From Gordonia sp. ABSL11-1 (GTDB taxonomy: Bacteria > Actinomycetota > Actinomycetes > Mycobacteriales > Mycobacteriaceae): a DNA stretch of 64,000 bases. Of this stretch, positions 62,591-64,000 are shown one piece after another; the stretch's first letter is position 1; every line of letters starts with the position of its first letter. Made by a program: the position numbers and the translations under genes. Location: positions 248,001-312,000 of the forward strand of contig NZ_JASXSI010000001.1 in assembly GCF_030315685.1 (NCBI RefSeq), in the 5' to 3' direction. The notes beneath the pieces are model-generated. The model ran no database searches. It had not been told where the DNA came from and worked only from the letters and a program-made list of their open reading frames with translations.

Positions 62591-64000
62591 TCAGAGCGGG
62601 ATGTTCTTGTGGCGGCCACGTCGTGCCGGTGCCGCGGCCAGGGCCTCGGCGATGCGGCTGCGGGTGGTCGCCGGGTCGATGACGTCGTCGACGACACCGA
62701 TCGACTGTGCCCGCCCGACCCCGCCCGCGATGGCCTCGTGCTCGGCGGCCAGACGGTCGTGCAGCGCCTCGCGCTCGTCGTCTGGCGCGGCGGCCAGGGC
62801 CTTCTTGTGGAGAATGCCGACCGCTGCCTTGGCGCCCATGACGGCGACCTCCGAGCCCGGCCACGCGAAGACCGCGGTGGCGCCGAGTGCGCGCGAGTTC
62901 ATCGCGATGTAGGCGCCGCCGTAGATCTTGCGGGTCACCAGGGTCACCCGGGGGACGGTGCACTCGGCGAAGGCGTGCAGCAGCTTCGCCCCGCGGCGGA
63001 CCACACCGTTCCACTCCTGGCCCACGCCGGGAAGGTAGCCGGGCACGTCGGTCAGAACGATCAGCGGGACACCGAAGGCGTCGCACAGGCGAACGAAACG
63101 AGAGGCCTTCTCGGCGCTCTCGGAGTTCAGGCAGCCACCCATGCGGAGGGGATTGTTGGCGATGACGCCGACGCTGCGACCGGACAGGCGGCCCAACCCG
63201 ATGACGATGTTCGGCGCCCACTTGGCTTGCAGCTCTTCGAAACTGGAAACCTCGGTCTCGCCGTCGGCGGCGAGCTGGGTGTCGAGCAGCTGCTCGACGA
63301 CCGGGTGCACGTCGTAGGCGCGACGATTCGATTCCGGCAGCAGGGCCTTGAGATCGGTGTCGCGTGCCTCGGCCTGCTCGCGGTTGAAAGTACCCTGCCG
63401 GCTGAACGTCGACACCAGACGCCGTGCGCGCCAGTAGGCGTCGGGTTCGGAGTCGGCGGTGATGTGACTGACGCCGGACTTCTTGCCGTGGGTGAGGGGA
63501 CCGCCGAGCGACTCCATGTCGACCGACTCCCCGGTGACGCTCTTGACGACGTCGGGACCGGTGACGAACACACGTCCCGCGGGCGCCATGATCACGACAT
63601 CGGTGAGCGCAGGACCGTAGGCGGCGCCTCCGGCGGCGAAGCCGACGACCACCGAGATCTGCGGTACGTAGCCGGAGGCGCGCACCATCGCCTCGAACAC
63701 CCCGCCGACCGCGTGGAGGGCTTCGACGCCCTCGGCCAGCCGGGCGCCACCCGAGTGCCAGATGCCCACGACGGGTGCCTGTTCGGTGATGGCGGTGTCG
63801 ATCGCGTTGACGATGTGAGCACACCCGACCACACCCATGGCACCGCCCATCACGGTGCCATCGGTGCAATAGGAGACGGTCCGGACGCCGTTGACCTGCC
63901 CGATGGCGGCCTGCACGCCGGACTTGTCGCGTGCGTGCAGGAGCGACATCGAGCCTTCGTCGAAGAAGTTGGTCAGACGCAGTAGCGGGTCGCGGGGATC
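62591..64000 (-). CDS. accD6: Acyl-CoA carboxylase carboxyltransferase subunit, AccD6-like (5' end outside)
   Basis: At least 469 residues, running off the right edge. Two crotonase-like carboxyltransferase halves are visible: GTVMGGAMGVVGCAHIVNAI and IWHSGGARLAEGVEAL in the N half, VPGYLPGVGQEWNGVVRRGA and KIYGGAYIAMNSRALGA in the C half. It transfers the carboxyl group from biotin to acetyl- or propionyl-CoA. The C-terminal helical end VIDPATTRSRIAEALAA is complete. AccD6 (malonyl-CoA for the FAS-II system) is likely because of the neighbouring DUF3145; AccD5 or AccD4 cannot be excluded without the upstream kas genes. Confidence 0.82.
   Translation of the reverse strand, partial: DPRDPLLRLTNFFDEGSMSLLHARDKSGVQAAIGQVNGVRTVSYCTDGTVMGGAMGVVGCAHIVNAIDTAITEQAPVVGIWHSGGARLAEGVEALHAVGGVFEAMVRASGYVPQISVVVGFAAGGAAYGPALTDVVIMAPAGRVFVTGPDVVKSVTGESVDMESLGGPLTHGKKSGVSHITADSEPDAYWRARRLVSTFSRQGTFNREQAEARDTDLKALLPESNRRAYDVHPVVEQLLDTQLAADGETEVSSFEELQAKWAPNIVIGLGRLSGRSVGVIANNPLRMGGCLNSESAEKASRFVRLCDAFGVPLIVLTDVPGYLPGVGQEWNGVVRRGAKLLHAFAECTVPRVTLVTRKIYGGAYIAMNSRALGATAVFAWPGSEVAVMGAKAAVGILHKKALAAAPDDEREALHDRLAAEHEAIAGGVGRAQSIGVVDDVIDPATTRSRIAEALAAAPARRGRHKNIPL

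Overview
The window is GC-rich actinobacterial chromosome, most likely Gordonia or a close mycolic-acid-producing relative. The evidence is the conserved gene order hemW / hrcA-dnaJ-rsmE-phoH-ybeY-CBS protein-era-recO-uppS / zur-smtB / glyS / dgt-dnaG, a secreted cutinase, a Mce-associated protein, an AccD6-like carboxylase subunit and a KstR-type operator. I assign it from gene content only, because no search could be run.

Host left part (1-31340). A minus-strand assimilatory sulfur operon (sirA-cysH-cysD-cysN plus a sirohydrochlorin chelatase) faces the 3' end of cysA. Its leader holds a 29-codon ORF with two Cys codons and tandem complementary stem-loops, which looks like a cysteine-responsive attenuator. 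Then come hemW, hrcA, dnaJ, rsmE, a hydrolase, phoH interrupted by an intein with class 3 residues, ybeY, a CorC-like protein, a degenerate cytidine-deaminase-like protein, era, a YhgE/Pip membrane protein, recO, uppS, the zinc regulators, an M28 lipoprotein peptidase, glyS, a cold-shock protein, dgt, dnaG, a 55-aa gene too short for ordinary ORF cut-offs, and a cutinase-like esterase.

Integrated element (31341-46745, about 15.4 kb). It lies between perfect 39-bp direct repeats, one of which is the 3' half of a CAT-anticodon tRNA. Order: integrase and XRE repressor (leftward) | excisionase-like gene, a tightly coupled run of small unknown genes, primase-polymerase, P-loop helicase-like protein with iteron-like repeats in its 3' end, WhiB, HTH protein, a 1637-aa tape measure protein with two wall-hydrolase domains, a tail-chaperone-like gene that changes frame, an unknown helical protein, HNH nuclease, a small helical protein where TerS would sit, and a reverse-strand membrane protein next to attR. 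There is no capsid, portal, large terminase, tail tube, holin or endolysin. The layout parallels phage-inducible chromosomal islands but adds a tape measure. It is either an undescribed type of actinobacterial phage satellite or a cleanly deleted prophage.

Host right part (46746-64000). The tRNA is followed by a GntR regulator and a probable biuret-use operon (allophanate hydrolase, biuret hydrolase, permease), tRNA-Asn, a GNAT protein, a flavin-binding-like protein, then lipid/acyl-CoA genes: GntR, acyl-CoA dehydrogenase, Mce-associated protein, a double TetR protein, enoyl-CoA hydratase, FadD, and an NDMA-type alcohol dehydrogenase under a KstR-like operator. Last are a serine hydrolase, a DUF3145 protein and the partial accD gene running off the right edge. 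Two promoters here share a TCACA-N4-TGTGA palindrome.
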